Program-made: the position numbers and the translations under genes
Assembly: GCF_037975245.1 (NCBI RefSeq)
Contig: NC_092568.1
Coordinates: forward strand, 6,927,501 to 6,991,500
Length of the DNA: 64,000 nucleotides
Source of the DNA: Apostichopus japonicus
Lineage: Eukaryota > Echinodermata > Holothuroidea > Aspidochirotida > Stichopodidae
Reading direction: 5' to 3'
Notes under the pieces: generated by a model
The model's input: the letters and a program-made list of their open reading frames with translations, nothing else
Databases searched by the model: none
Told to the model about the DNA's origin: nothing
Shown here: positions 1 through 27,668 of the stretch, piece by piece
How the letters are laid out: the number at the start of each line of letters is the position of its first letter
Numbering within the stretch: position 1 is the stretch's first letter

Positions 1-840
1 TTAGGGTTACCCTAGGGTTAGGGTTAGCCTAGGGTTAGGGTTAGCCTAGGGTTAGGGTTAGGGTTAGGGTTAGGGTTACCCTAGGGTTAGGGTTAGGGTT
101 AGCCTAGGGTTAGGGTTAGGGTTAGCCTAGGGTTAGGGTTAGGGTTAGGGTTAGGGTTAGGGTTAGGGTTAGGGTTAGGGTTAGGGTTAGGGTTAGGGTT
201 AGGGTTAGGGTAGGGTTAGGGTTAGGGTTAGGGTTAGGGTTAGGGTTAGGGTTAGGGTTAGGGTAAGGGTTAGGGTTAGGGTTAGGGTTAGGGTTAGGGT
301 TACGGTTAGGGTTAGGGTTAGGGTTAGGGTTAGGATTAGGGTTAGGGTTATGGTTAGGGTTAAGGTTAGGGTTAGGGTTAGGGTTAGGGTAGGGTTAGGG
401 TTAGGGTTAGGGTTAGGGTTAGGGTTAGCCTAGGGTTAGGGTTAGGGTTAGGGTTAGGTTAGGGTTAGGGTTAGGGTTAGGGTTAGCCTAGGGTTAGGGT
501 TAGGTTAGGGTTAGGGTTAGGATTAGGGTTAGGGTTAGCCTAGGGTTAGGGTTAGGGTTAGGGTTAGGGTTAGCCTAGGGTTAGGGTTAGCCTAGGATTA
601 GGGTTAGGGTTAGGGTTAGGGTTAGCTTAGGGTTAGGGTTAGGGTTAGGGTTAGGGTTAGGGTTAGGGTTAGGGTTAGCCTAGGGTTAGGGTTAGGGTTA
701 GGCTTAGGGTTAGGGTTAGGGTTGGGGTTAGGTTAGGGTTAGGGTTAGGTTAGGGTTAGGGTTAGGGTTAGCCTAGGGTTAGGGTTAGGGTTAGGGCCAG
801 AGTTAGGGTTAGGTTTAGGGTTAGTGTTAGGGTTTGGGTT
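1..840 (+). repeat. Degenerate TTAGGG telomere-like array, inward-reading
   Basis: The block is almost entirely TTAGGG, interrupted by a recurrent TAGCCTAGGG variant and single-base changes that become denser toward the right end. TTAGGG is the usual animal telomere unit. On the + strand a true left chromosome end would read CCCTAA, so this array points inward. It therefore looks like an interstitial telomeric tract, the border of a repeat element, or a misoriented assembly piece. The flanking sequence at 835-959 also occurs at 37514-37640 beside a small CCCTAA-like tract, which favours a dispersed element. The repeat itself is certain; its nature is inferred. Confidence 0.95.
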
Positions 841-959
841 ACCCCTACTACATGCGAAGTTGCTTTATTTTCTTTACTGCCCTTGAATTCGCCGATGTCG
901 TAAGAATAGTTTATAAATATATAATTGTTACAACTAGTTGTAAGAATAGCCACGGCCAA
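835..959 (+). repeat. Border unit of telomere-like array, copy 1
   Basis: About 125 bp directly following the TTAGGG array. Read in reverse complement, 37514-37640 matches it nearly throughout: the junction GGGTTACCCCTACTACATGCG, then GTTGCTTTATT, a CTTGAATTCGC block, AGAATAGTTTATAAAT, and finally CTAGTYGTAAGAATAGCCAC followed by GGCCAA. After GGCCAA the two loci diverge (AGAAG here, TATTA there), which marks a probable element or duplication end. The sequence CAACTAGTTG close to this border is self-complementary. Confidence 0.75.
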
Positions 960-3195
960 AGAAGTTATGTCACTGATATCAAACATTAATAGAGTGATAG
1001 AAGGGACTCTTCTCTGTCTCGTTATTGGATATCACACTTCTCATCTATTCCTATAAGAAAGATAATTAATTTTAAACATGTCATTAGTGGGATGAATTGT
1101 CTTAAATTTGATTTACAAACAATTATTGAGTATCACTGCACCGTCACCGTTGCTTATTGTCCGCTAGATAATAGATGGCGCTCTCCGCTTTTCTCCTTAT
1201 TATCTGCTCTTATTGTCCGCTACTAATGTCCGCTACTAATGTCCGCTACCTTCAAGCAGGTACAGCCCGTCTGTTCTAGTCGAGTACTGAAAGTGGCGTA
1301 CTCCATTTATTCCTTTATCAGGAAAAGTACAGAAAAGCAACCGGAAATCCTCTTTTTCGACTTATTGTCAAACAAGATCTGGTTTAGTGGCTTGGACATT
1401 GAAGAGCATGAAAGAAAGTACATGATGTGCAAATTTAGGCAATTTTGAAACCTTTCAAGAACAGCGGAACGAAAATTATTTACTGGTGAGTTAAAAAATC
1501 TGCATGGTCATGATAAAAAATAATAATTAGTTGACTGGATAGCCAACGTGCCAGCTATCCACATGGGTGGTAGGGTTTAGCTGGTGAGAACTTTAAAAGG
1601 GCTTCGGGAGACCGTATAGTCGCATTTGGTGATGTAAATTCATAGCAAGAAAATGGAAAGAAGTTTAACACACTGACCTCTTGCAACTTGCACAACGTAA
1701 TCAGTCAGAACATGGAGCTATCTGTTTATAGCTCCATGGTCAGAACAACGTCAACTTGAACAACGCAATGGCTTCTTTATTGCTAGGAAACAGAAATAAC
1801 ACACAAAAGAATGATACTGTTGTAACAGTAAAGCAGCTCACTGTACAAAGAATCATACTTAACGTTATTACGTAATATTACACAATTGAAATTATTAGGG
1901 GTGTAATTAAACTGTCAGTATATTACACTTGTCAAGGACGAATGGTGTTGAATGACACCCATGAGTGCCATTGTGATTAAATCCGGTGAAAATTAAAAAA
2001 AAAAAAAATTTGGCTGAGTCATTAGATATGATAAACAATTTTTAGGCCTTTTACAAAAATAATGACTTAACATTGAACAATTAGATCAGGACCGCGTTGT
2101 TGATGTTTACACACGTACACACACATACACACATACGTATGTAGATAGACACATTCATACACGCATGCATAAACACACACACACATACACACCTACATAC
2201 ATTTTGTTTATAGTGTTGTGGTATAGTTAAATTGTAATGACATGCAGACATCTGCTTCAAAGTTGATTTGTACTATACTGCCCCAAAATGTCCAAGCTGT
2301 CAGAGCTATACTTTGCTATCGAATGTTCTTAATGAGCGGGTCCGCAAACTTTAAGGCGCCACAACCCAGGATTTTTAAAGAGGACTGGGCCATCATCAAC
2401 CACATCCCACTGCTCATAATTGTTGCTCAGACTGCATTATTTTGACTATAGAATTGATGTTTCAAAGTCTCCGTCGGCAACTTGTGAAAAAAAAGGAGTG
2501 AAATTTTCCCATGTTTGAAAAGTTCCCGCGACCCACCAGGTTTTCCCAAAAGGGGAGGGAGGGGGGGGGATTATTATGCATGTGGAAAATATAGACGATA
2601 GTGAAAAACAAAACGAAACGGTTTTAATTGGTTTTTTTTAAACTATTATTATTACTCTTACGTTCATGAGAGAAAGACAACGCTGAATTCGGCTCCAGTT
2701 TTGAGACCGACTTGGCATCGGCTTTTCAAGCCCGAACCCCCCTCCCCCGTCCCCGTATGTACGCCCTGGTTGCCGACTTACGTTAACGTTGTCTAGTTTC
2801 TGCGTTGCACTACACTTCACAAAAACCGTCAAAGTTATTACTTTTGTAGAGTAGACAGGTTACACTATAACGTTATGACAAATTGACGAAAGTTGTCAAA
2901 TTATCGACTTGCTGCGTTGAGCGTCTGTCTCTTCAGGACCACCGTACTTAATCTTTTGATACTACTCCAGCATATTATGCTATGAAAAATCGTTTCACCT
3001 TGACTATCACCGTTTAACCGTATAGACCTACGTTAGTGCGCATGTTTTTCCCTCTATTTCATCTCTCTCCACCCACCCACCTCTCTCTCTCATCTCTCAC
3101 TCTATAGATAAAAGTTCAATGGACAGAAAAACAAGCATTGTAACAGACCGTTCAAAAATTGTGGCAGATTTTTTTTAAATGTTGAGTTTCCACAA
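960..3195. other. Flank upstream of opsin, no gene recognised
   Basis: AT-rich sequence with stops in all frames. It holds a short tandem of TGTCCGCTACTAA near 1215-1250, a CA-rich tract near 2110-2200, G- and C-runs near 2555-2750 that resemble remnants of the local hAT-type repeats, and a CT-rich tract near 3050-3105 just before the opsin start. No TATA box or initiator could be assigned with confidence. The opsin promoter presumably lies in the last part of this interval. Confidence 0.5.
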
Positions 3196-17539
<14,344 letters not shown>

Positions 17540-18692
17540 GCAGATTAATATCCTTATTTGGAGGAGGCCGAGTAAAAATGTCCCCACTGACCTTCGAGAG
17601 GAAGGGGGAAGGGAAGGGGTCATGTCGCACATCTATCGTAGTTCGGGGGACAATGGTCCTATCGGAGGATGTTTGTACATTTAGTCGAGGAAGAATAAGA
17701 CCACTCCTCAGGCTGAAACGGGCCTGTAGCTTACCCCCTCCCCACCCCTCTTCGCTTCAACCTCACGCAAACATTGTAGAGTATTTATCACCACAACCTT
17801 GCGCTTAGAGCGAATTTATAGTCTCAATATGCCTCTGAATCCCACTGCACCATTGTTTCAACTGGGGGAGGATCCCTTAGAAATCCGATTCAGTAAGGCA
17901 AAGGTCCACACCCCCTTCTGTAAAATCGTCATAAATAGTAACATCTTGCTCTTCCATAAAGCTCCATGACCATTGCCTGCATCAGTCGGGAGAGCTTTAT
18001 TTTCCAGATATGCTACTCTATTTATTCTACGTGTACTTTTACAATAGACCCGGATCTAATCTCATGATCCTATTAGGAGATCGCATTACCAGTGAACCAT
18101 ACTGTACCATGCCTTGATCCGGGAGCATTTACACTTAGCTCGTACTCTGGTCCTCCCCTGTACACGGCGAGTGCTTAAGCGGAAGGGGCTTCCACACCTA
18201 TTGCGAAAGACCAGCTCACGAGCGTGCGCACTAAATGTATAAAACTTTTCTGAGGCTGAACGAACGTAAACACAAACAGGTTGTGTTTATCATAACATAC
18301 ATTGTTGTGTTGTATTGTATTCAATCGAATCAGTACGCTACAAGTATTGTACGGTACTTAACTGCAGAAAGAAAGCTATAGACCTAGCATAAGTATTCTA
18401 CATCTCGACTCCAACATTAAGATCTCGGGTCACTGTTGATCCTACGGCACTTACACAACACGCTTGATCTCGTGTTCTGGGTCTGATCCTTCCCCCTTGC
18501 CTAGATCAAAATCGGAGGCCCAGATCCGGATCTGATCTGCATATAGACTACAAACATTTGGGGTACCTTAATGCATGGGGGGGGGGGGTGGGGGATTGAC
18601 CCCGACAGAAATCCGGCACTGCACATATTTCAAAAAACCACCGATATCCTCCGTCTGTTATAATTATTTGGGTGACATGTCTTTCGAGTGTC
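17540..18692 (+). other. Opsin 3' flank
   Basis: This follows the opsin stop. A clear AATAAA could not be tied to the gene here, so the 3' UTR end is unassigned. The interval is GC-richer than average near 17550-17800 and contains C- and G-runs near 18575. No gene was recognised. Confidence 0.45.
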
Positions 18693-18700
18693 GAAATTCC

Positions 18701-19106
18701 CAGTGGCGGAGCTAGGGGTATTGGTCAGGAGGGGCGAGAATGTTCTGTAGGGGCGCCATCGACTCTATCAGAGCTATATACGGCTCTGGACACTATCTAA
18801 GCGGAGCGCCACCACCGGTTGGCGCGTCACTGCGTACACAAAATTTTTGAGTAAAGATACTCCCTAGATCGCCGGAAGTGACCCTTTCCGGGCCTTGCTA
18901 ATTTGCAGATAAACGAAGAAAAAATAGGTGTCGTCGCCAAATTACACCAACAAAATGTGACAAATTTCAATAAGTAGACGAGAGAGCAATAAAAAAGTCA
19001 ATAATCACGAATAAGTAAAAAGTGGTAAAGAGCTGAAAAGGGCGCCAGCAGTCCATTTGAGTCCGTCAGGAGGGGCATCCGCATCCGTATGGACGCTCCG
19101 CCACTG
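18701..19106 (+). mobile_element. hAT-type MITE, 406 bp
   Basis: Terminal inverted repeats begin CAGTGGCGGAGC at the left and, reverse complemented, CAGTGGCGGAGCG at the right. Flanks GAAATTCC (18693-18700) and GAACTTCC (19107-19114) agree at 7 of 8 positions. The interior contains the family hairpin in inverse orientation near 18798-18820 (CTATCTAAGCGGAGCGCCACC...). A related block occurs inverted at about 24865-25200. No transposase is encoded. Confidence 0.8.
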
Positions 19107-19114
19107 GAACTTCC

Positions 19115-21364
<2,250 letters not shown>

Positions 21365-21422
<58 letters not shown>
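21365..21422. repeat. (AT)n microsatellite
   Basis: Pure AT alternation directly left of a tRNA-like SINE candidate. Confidence 0.95.
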
Positions 21423-21424
<2 letters not shown>

Positions 21425-21465
21425 AGAGTTACTACAATGAATATTGCCTGTGGTGGAGATGGTAT

Positions 21466-21650
21466 CGGTGATGTGGCCGAGTGGATAAAGACGGTGGCAT
21501 TTGTAGCAATGAGGCTTAGTAATCGGGAGGTTCCGGGTTCGATACCCGGCCGGGTCATAGTAAGGTGGATTTATCATCCCAAGAGCAATCTACGGTTTTT
21601 CCCATCTAAACTGACTTTCTAAATTTGATTGATTCCAAATTTGAGTTAAA
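21466..21650 (+). mobile_element. tRNA-derived SINE candidate
   Basis: The first part shows pol III promoter elements: an A-box-like GTGGCCGAGTGG near 21472-21483 and a B box GGTTCGATACC near 21535, with a perfect 5-bp T-stem (CCGGG/CCCGG). The spacing fits a class II (Leu/Ser-like) tRNA, but the acceptor stem does not close cleanly, so this is not called a functional tRNA gene. It continues into about 100 bp of unrelated sequence, as SINE bodies do, and abuts a microsatellite. Confidence 0.55.
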
Positions 21651-21808
21651 ATATTGAATTGTAGTCCTCCCCCCCCCCATCCCGACTGTGTTAATTGTAA
21701 TCCATAAGCCCTTGCGGTTTTCTCCCACATTGGTGGTCGCTTGAGCGTCGTAAAATTAATTGCTGATTATTCTTATTAATAAATAACCTTATGATGGTTA
21801 CACTGGTT

Positions 21809-22599
21809 CATGGGCGTCAACAGGTGGGGGACGGGGGGGACATGTCCCCCCACTTTCAAAAGTGGAGGGGATATCATATCATTTGTCCCCCCCCCCCACT
21901 TTTCAGAGCAGTTATTAAAAAAATCACATGCATATGCGCGATTTTCTATCACAATTGCTGAGCTGATTCAAGTAGAATCTAACTTAAGAATCATTATCAA
22001 TAAATTGCACTGGAAATTAGAACAGTGCTTGGCCCTTTATCCCCCTTCCTCCGATATTCACCCTCCCCGCTTCGTCCGAGACCTCTGATAAAAGTTTGTG
22101 CGATGTTTGAACGATGTTTTAGAGTGTTTTGTGGAAGCACCCCTTCTCGTCAGAAATGGAATTCCCCTTGCCCTACACTGTGAATCAGAGAAAACGACGC
22201 ATTTCAACTTGAAAACAAGTCGAAGACCCCACCAGGAAGGTAATATCATATATTTTAGGCCCTACAGACAGTATTCTGCCTGTATGCAGGGTATTATATG
22301 ATACCAAACTACCGAAAATATTTCGTTTGAGATGGACGCTGTGTAATTCGTTTCCCTTGGTGTCAGAACGGCATCTTTCTACCAGTACTTTCTGTCGGAA
22401 TTTAGTTTTGTGAGACAAAATTTCTCCTCACAGATCTGGTTCTGATGTAACTAAAAACGACTCAGGAAGGCCGTCTCCTGCGATCTAGGGGGTCTTATGT
22501 ACCCAAAATTTTCTGGTACGCTACGCGCCAACCAATGGTGGCGCTCCGCTTAGATAGTATAGTGTCCCCCCCACTTTCTGAAACCTGCTGACGCCCATG
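21809..22599 (+). mobile_element. hAT-type element, 791 bp, perfect 8-bp TSD
   Basis: Terminal inverted repeats CATGGGCGTCAACAGG and (right end reverse complemented) CATGGGCGTCAGCAGG match at 15 of 16. Identical octamers CACTGGTT flank both sides (21801-21808 and 22600-22607). Next to the right terminus lies the family core: GGCCGTCTCCTGCGATCTAG, then the GCGCCAACCAATGGTGGCGC hairpin and TTAGATAGT. The open frames inside are short and have no transposase motifs, so it is non-autonomous. Confidence 0.9.
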
Positions 22600-22607
22600 C
22601 ACTGGTT

Positions 22608-24472
22608 TCAGTGTCAGCACTGTTAACGTATAAAAAAAACCCAATAAAACTGTCAAAGAAAAGGAAATAGAAAGTAAACATTTAAAACAATTTACTACAA
22701 GATGACAATTTCCAGGCAGGGCTTTATCATTAATATACATCCAAAACGGAGCAAGATTTTTCTTAGCTGTTTTGGGAAGTTGTTCCTCACCGAGATCTCT
22801 GTTATATAAGCTAAAGATGATGATAATACTTGGGTTTGTATTCCCAACTTTTATGAGAAATACGGCAATAACATTTGTCGTGACAATGGCATCAGAGGAA
22901 GACAAAAACTCATTGTTGAAACAGGAAAGCCTTTTAAAGCCTTTTTAATCTAAAAAGGTCTTTTTAATCTGACAAGAAGAAAAGTGCGAAGTGCTAGGGA
23001 CGTTGAAGGAGCTCAATGAAAGCATTTAGCTATAGCAGAGGCCGAGATAACCCCGAATCACGAATAGGTCATGCAGTGTAGGCTATAGCAGTAGGACAAT
23101 ACTGTAAAGGTCCATTGAATTCCTTCTGTTTTATGTCAACATAAATTATGCATAGTAAACCGGTTGTATATGTTGAGAGCTGTAATGTTTTGTCGAACGG
23201 ACGGACACCGGCGTCTTAGGGTATTTGTGAGGTGCTTAACATATTGGTCAGGTAGTACGTGCCGCGGGCTGGAAAGCATTGATGGTGAGGGCATGGCGGC
23301 CTCGGGGTGTTAGGATAATCCGTTTGTAATAACTATATTTTATTGACAATGACAATGAAACTGTTTATTTCCAAAACAAAAGATAACTACATTTTAAACA
23401 AGAATTCATATACATATTCAGCTATGTAAGGAAATGAAAATAATAATAAGTGGTGGGAATAACTTCCAGGGTCCTCGTCCCTTACCAGCCTGTCATACAG
23501 CCTTTCCTGGCCTCAACCCCAGCTTCCCCACCCACCCACCCTTCTTACGGTATTAATGCACGAGTCTGCTTATTGATTATGAAGACAACAATTCTGCACT
23601 TAAATTAATCAAGGATTGTAGCATTGGTTCTGACGGGGAAAGTATAAAACTGAGACGGAACCAATTAATATTTAATCCATTTGGTATAGTGACCGTAACT
23701 ACCCGGTAGCGTATTAAGTTAGAGCGTTTATTCATTATCATTAATTATTCTGATTGAAATAGCATGCATCCTCAGACCTCTACATTTGTTACAGTTTTTA
23801 CTTTTCGTTCTACTGTAAAGTATTGCCGAAGAACCTCCCAGAGAGATCCGGACTTCCTATATACTTTCTAAAACAATACTCCTCATTTGTCAATAATGAG
23901 TCATACCTTAATTCTCTGCCTTTGGCTTCTGATAATAATATGTTTATATCATATATATAATATCATAAAAACGTACAATAGTTTAGTCCGATACCAGGTT
24001 TCGGACACTACCGAATGGATTAAATGTTAAGTGTTTTCTATTTATTTAGGCTATCTCAAAATCTGTCCATACGACAGGCCTTAAATTTTTTAGGAAAAGG
24101 TTAAAACAAAAACTTCGACAATTACATATAAAGCCGGTATATTGTCCATTCAAAACACGTAATGGATCACGAATAAATATTTTAGTGCTACCATTTCCTG
24201 AAGTAATTAAGTTTAACCCTCGAGCGAAAACGTTTTTCGGTTGCTGTGAGGCACGAGTCATGCAGTCCAAAGACAAGACATAAAGTGTGTAATAGCTGAG
24301 AGCATTTGTTTCAAAGAATGAATGAAAACTGAAAAACTAACCATTTTATGATTAAACCATGCAAGTTATAAGAGCGTGCCTGTTTCGATATATGATGGTT
24401 TAAAAGAATACGTGATTTTAATTTATTAGTTTACAATTATTGCGAAATACTTTTCAAAGCTTAGTGTATGTA
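22608..24472. other. Intergenic, no gene recognised
   Basis: AT-rich unique-looking sequence. Open frames are short, with no recognisable domains or splice-supported exons. A direct repeat of CTTTTTAATCT lies at about 22940-22970. Confidence 0.5.
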
Positions 24473-24480
24473 TGTCTGTT

Positions 24481-25509
24481 CAGTGGCGGCGGAACCGGGG
24501 GGGGGGGGGCTTCGGGGGGCTCAGCCCCCCAATGAAAAAGTTGAGGGGGCAAATGCATGATAAGCCCCCCCAATATTTACCAAGGCTCCGAAACGTGCAT
24601 CTGCCCATTTTTCAATGCATACTTGTCGATCTGTCCGATGCACACGTATACTATATAGGTGTAATAATTTTAGTAATTGCTGGGGGACCCTGGTCCCTCG
24701 GCCCGTCCCCTGGCTATAGACCACATTGTCACCCCAACAGCGTCTTCACGCCCCGTGAAAAGTGGAAGCAGTGAGTGTGAGTACCGGTAAGCGTAACACA
24801 ACTTCGTCTTAGGCCAATGACTTGCCTCATTCCAGCCAGTTCTCCAACATCCCCTTACTTAGTGGCGGAGCGTCCATATATACAGTCAGGGGGCGGATCC
24901 TCCCCCCCCCCCTCCTGACGGACTCAAATGGACTGCTGGCGCCCTTTTCAGCTTTTCACTACTTTTAACTTGTTCGCGATTATTGACTATTTTATTGCGC
25001 TCTCATATACCTATTGACATTTGTCATATTCTGTTGGTTTAATATTCCGACAAAATGGCGACGACACCTATTTATTCTCCGTTTATCTGCAAATTAGCAT
25101 GGCCCGGAAAGGGTCATTTCCTGCAATCTAGGGAGTAACTTTACTCAAAAATTTTATGTACGCTCCGCGCCAACTTGTGGTGGCGCTCCGCTTAGATAGT
25201 GTCAAAAACGTCTTTGCGAGTACACTACGAGTAATAGCTACTCTCTTAAAACACCATCGAATATACAAATTACAATGTTTTTACAGACTTTTACGTGCAA
25301 TCTGAGAAATTGCAGGCTTGAGACCCATATTTTAGGGCTAGGTATTCGCAGCATAAAACACTCGGGAAGTGCCGTTTTCGGCCATCTGGGGGTTTGAAAA
25401 AACCCAAAATTTTCTTGTACGCTCCGCGCCAACCGATGGTGGCGCTCCGCTTAGATAGTCTCCACACATTAGCCCCCCCCCCAATAATTTTTCCGTTCCG
25501 CCGCGCCTG
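24481..25509 (+). mobile_element. hAT-type element, 1029 bp, with nested fragment
   Basis: Ends CAGTGGCGGCGGAAC and (right, reverse complemented) CAGGCGCGGCGGAAC. Flanks TGTCTGTT (24473-24480) and TGTATGTT (25510-25517) agree at 7 of 8. It is the same family as 27916-28594, there in inverse orientation: both share the stretch from the terminal G-run through TTCTCCAACATCCCCTTACT and CGTCTTTGCGAGTACACTAC to the hairpin. Here that stretch is interrupted at about 24862-25202 by a fragment resembling the 18701-19106 element, so the copy is a nest. A hairpin core is at 25426-25445. No transposase was seen. Confidence 0.85.
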
Positions 25510-25517
25510 TGTATGTT

Positions 25518-27555
25518 GTTATGTTGGTAATACAAAAGATCGAGTCACCAGCAATTAATATAGATGGTGTTCAACCGACGAGTTTTCAGTATACTTGTTT
25601 ATTGATTCTTTCGAATTTAATCATGTTAGTTTGTCGCCCAAACACTTTCAATTCATGTACCTGCATATGAACAGAACTTCGAAACCACATTAGAAATGTG
25701 TAATAATTGCTCAGTACCCTTCGTGATGTTAAATGAAATATAGTTATGGATCTCTAATGATTAAATCAGTTTCAAGTATTGATATAGCATTAAGTTCACC
25801 ACCATAAGTCGTTTCAAAATGCATAGCTGGTGGTTTTTGACATCGTCTAATTCGTTTACATTTATGTTATGTTGAATATTTACACTTGTACCTTTCCATT
25901 GATGTAAGGCACATTGTGTTATTTTCTTTTGGGACTCGGTAAAACTTGACCCAAACCTAGCACTTTCCAAAAGGAATTTGCTCTTTCCGCAAACATTTCT
26001 AAGCGCTCACGTGACTGCAGTTCAACCTGTGACTTACATGTGCGGAGTAGCTTGAGAATTTTTTTTCTCGATCAAGCTATTCACTTCAGCACTAACACTA
26101 AGCCGATACGACACTCTGTCATACTGTTAAAACAAAACATTAATTTTTTTTTTTTATAAAAAACGTCTCCAGCTATGCATATTAATATCGACCTTTCAAC
26201 AAATGGGCACTTTGTAAAAATAAGACAAGGGTACTTTTTCATTGCACTAATGGAAAAAATTGTCATTAACAAAAAGTAGCACTTCAATTCATGAGTCAAT
26301 CACTTATTCGGATTTTTATTTTAAACACAAAATTTGGAGGGCATGTAACCCTGTTCCGCATTCCCTTAGAAAGGGACGGAGAGGTAAGTGGTAGGAAGGG
26401 AGGAAGAAGGAAGGGCCGGGGGGGGGGGGGGTGGAGTCGAGAAGGTGGGAAGGACCAGTTAATCATCTACTGCCACTTAAGTGGTCAAATGTAAAGTCAA
26501 TAATATGTTTCGACTATAAACAAAGGAAGAAAAGGAACTTGGACATATACCAACTTTTTCCTTTTTTTTAACTTTTATTATCTATGAAAATAAATAGTTT
26601 ATCATATACGCCATATTCTATAAACTTTGTGTGATAGTCAATGAAAATAGCAATTTAGGTTACTTCTCCAGTCTGCAAAGTAGTGAACATGTATATAGAA
26701 TGATAAAAGAAAATAAATAAGCAAGATTAATGACAATCATTTGTATGCACGCATATGCTGTAATCATGCACGACACATAATCTTGTATCAATATTAAAAA
26801 AAAGACAACTGTGTCGCCATCAAAGTTTAGTACGTTATAACTCTCCAGAACGTGTGCACATTATTATCGATGGCTAGGGTGGGGATTGGCTAGGGTGGGG
26901 ATTGACTGGGATGGGGGTTTAACAGGATATTAAACAAACTGTATAAATTAACACTTTTCATAGAGGTCTTTAATGAATTTACCAAATGCAAGTTTTTTAG
27001 TTATTAACCAGAAAACTCAGAGTGATTCCTTGATATACAAACAACTTCCATTCTGTTTAATACTTGAGGTACTGTAGCAATTTCTTGCTCCCTTGATTAT
27101 TCCAGTGTTATTTGTTGTACTGTAACACTCACTTGTGGAGACAACCCAACTAAAGTCACTGAGTAAGATTTTACAATATACGAATTATTTACTATGGTTT
27201 GAAATATGAATGTTTCATACTATAAATACTATATAAATATAACTTGCTATCAAACTCCATCCAGTATATCTGGGAAAACCCCACCCAACCAACCCTACCT
27301 CCCTTCACACTAGTTACCAGAATCCTCAAAACTGAACTTTCTGAGGATAATTTGCATACAATGTTGCCATATTTTGAGTACCTGGCAATCTAAAAAAATG
27401 ACCTTTGACCGGCACAATTAACCCAAGCAGTCAAGAACTGCCAAAGGGTCATCTGGTCCATACCACATATTACTTTCAACCCTTTCCAAAGAAAGAACTT
27501 AAAAACAGCATAACCTCACATGTTAAAACCTAATTCACCATTTTATGTTTAAAAG
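25518..27555. other. Intergenic between opsin side and B3GAT 3' end
   Basis: No gene was recognised. It holds a G-run with GA-rich flank at 26375-26450 and a short tandem of GGCTAGGGTGGGGATTG at about 26873-26900. Open frames are short and lack support. Confidence 0.5.
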
Positions 27556-27561
27556 TTTATT
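27556..27561 (-). terminator. Poly(A) signal AATAAA of B3GAT gene
   Basis: TTTATT on the + strand reads AATAAA on the - strand, 108 bases past the glucuronyltransferase stop codon. Its position and hexamer fit a cleavage and polyadenylation signal for that gene. The stretch between stop and signal resembles a repeat also found at 51465-51610. Confidence 0.55.
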
Positions 27562-27668
27562 TTCTCCGAGTGGGAGGAGGACCCCCAGACATAGAAGTCG
27601 GCTTCAACGACCTCCTATTAAAAGCCTGGATCTGTCCACTGTCTTCAGAAAGGAAACAAATGCCTTTG

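Noticed and set aside
1-840. Genuine chromosome end
   Set aside because: Orientation is inward and the border sequence recurs internally; a terminus cannot be claimed.
21466-21560. Functional tRNA-Leu/Ser gene
   Set aside because: Good B box and T stem, but acceptor stem is imperfect and a SINE-like body follows.
24046-24276. 76-aa open frame on - strand
   Set aside because: No recognisable motif, no splice context; chance length in AT-rich DNA.
24472-24774. Paired open frames also seen at 28304-28621
   Set aside because: They are the same non-autonomous hAT element copied; no transposase or other domain.
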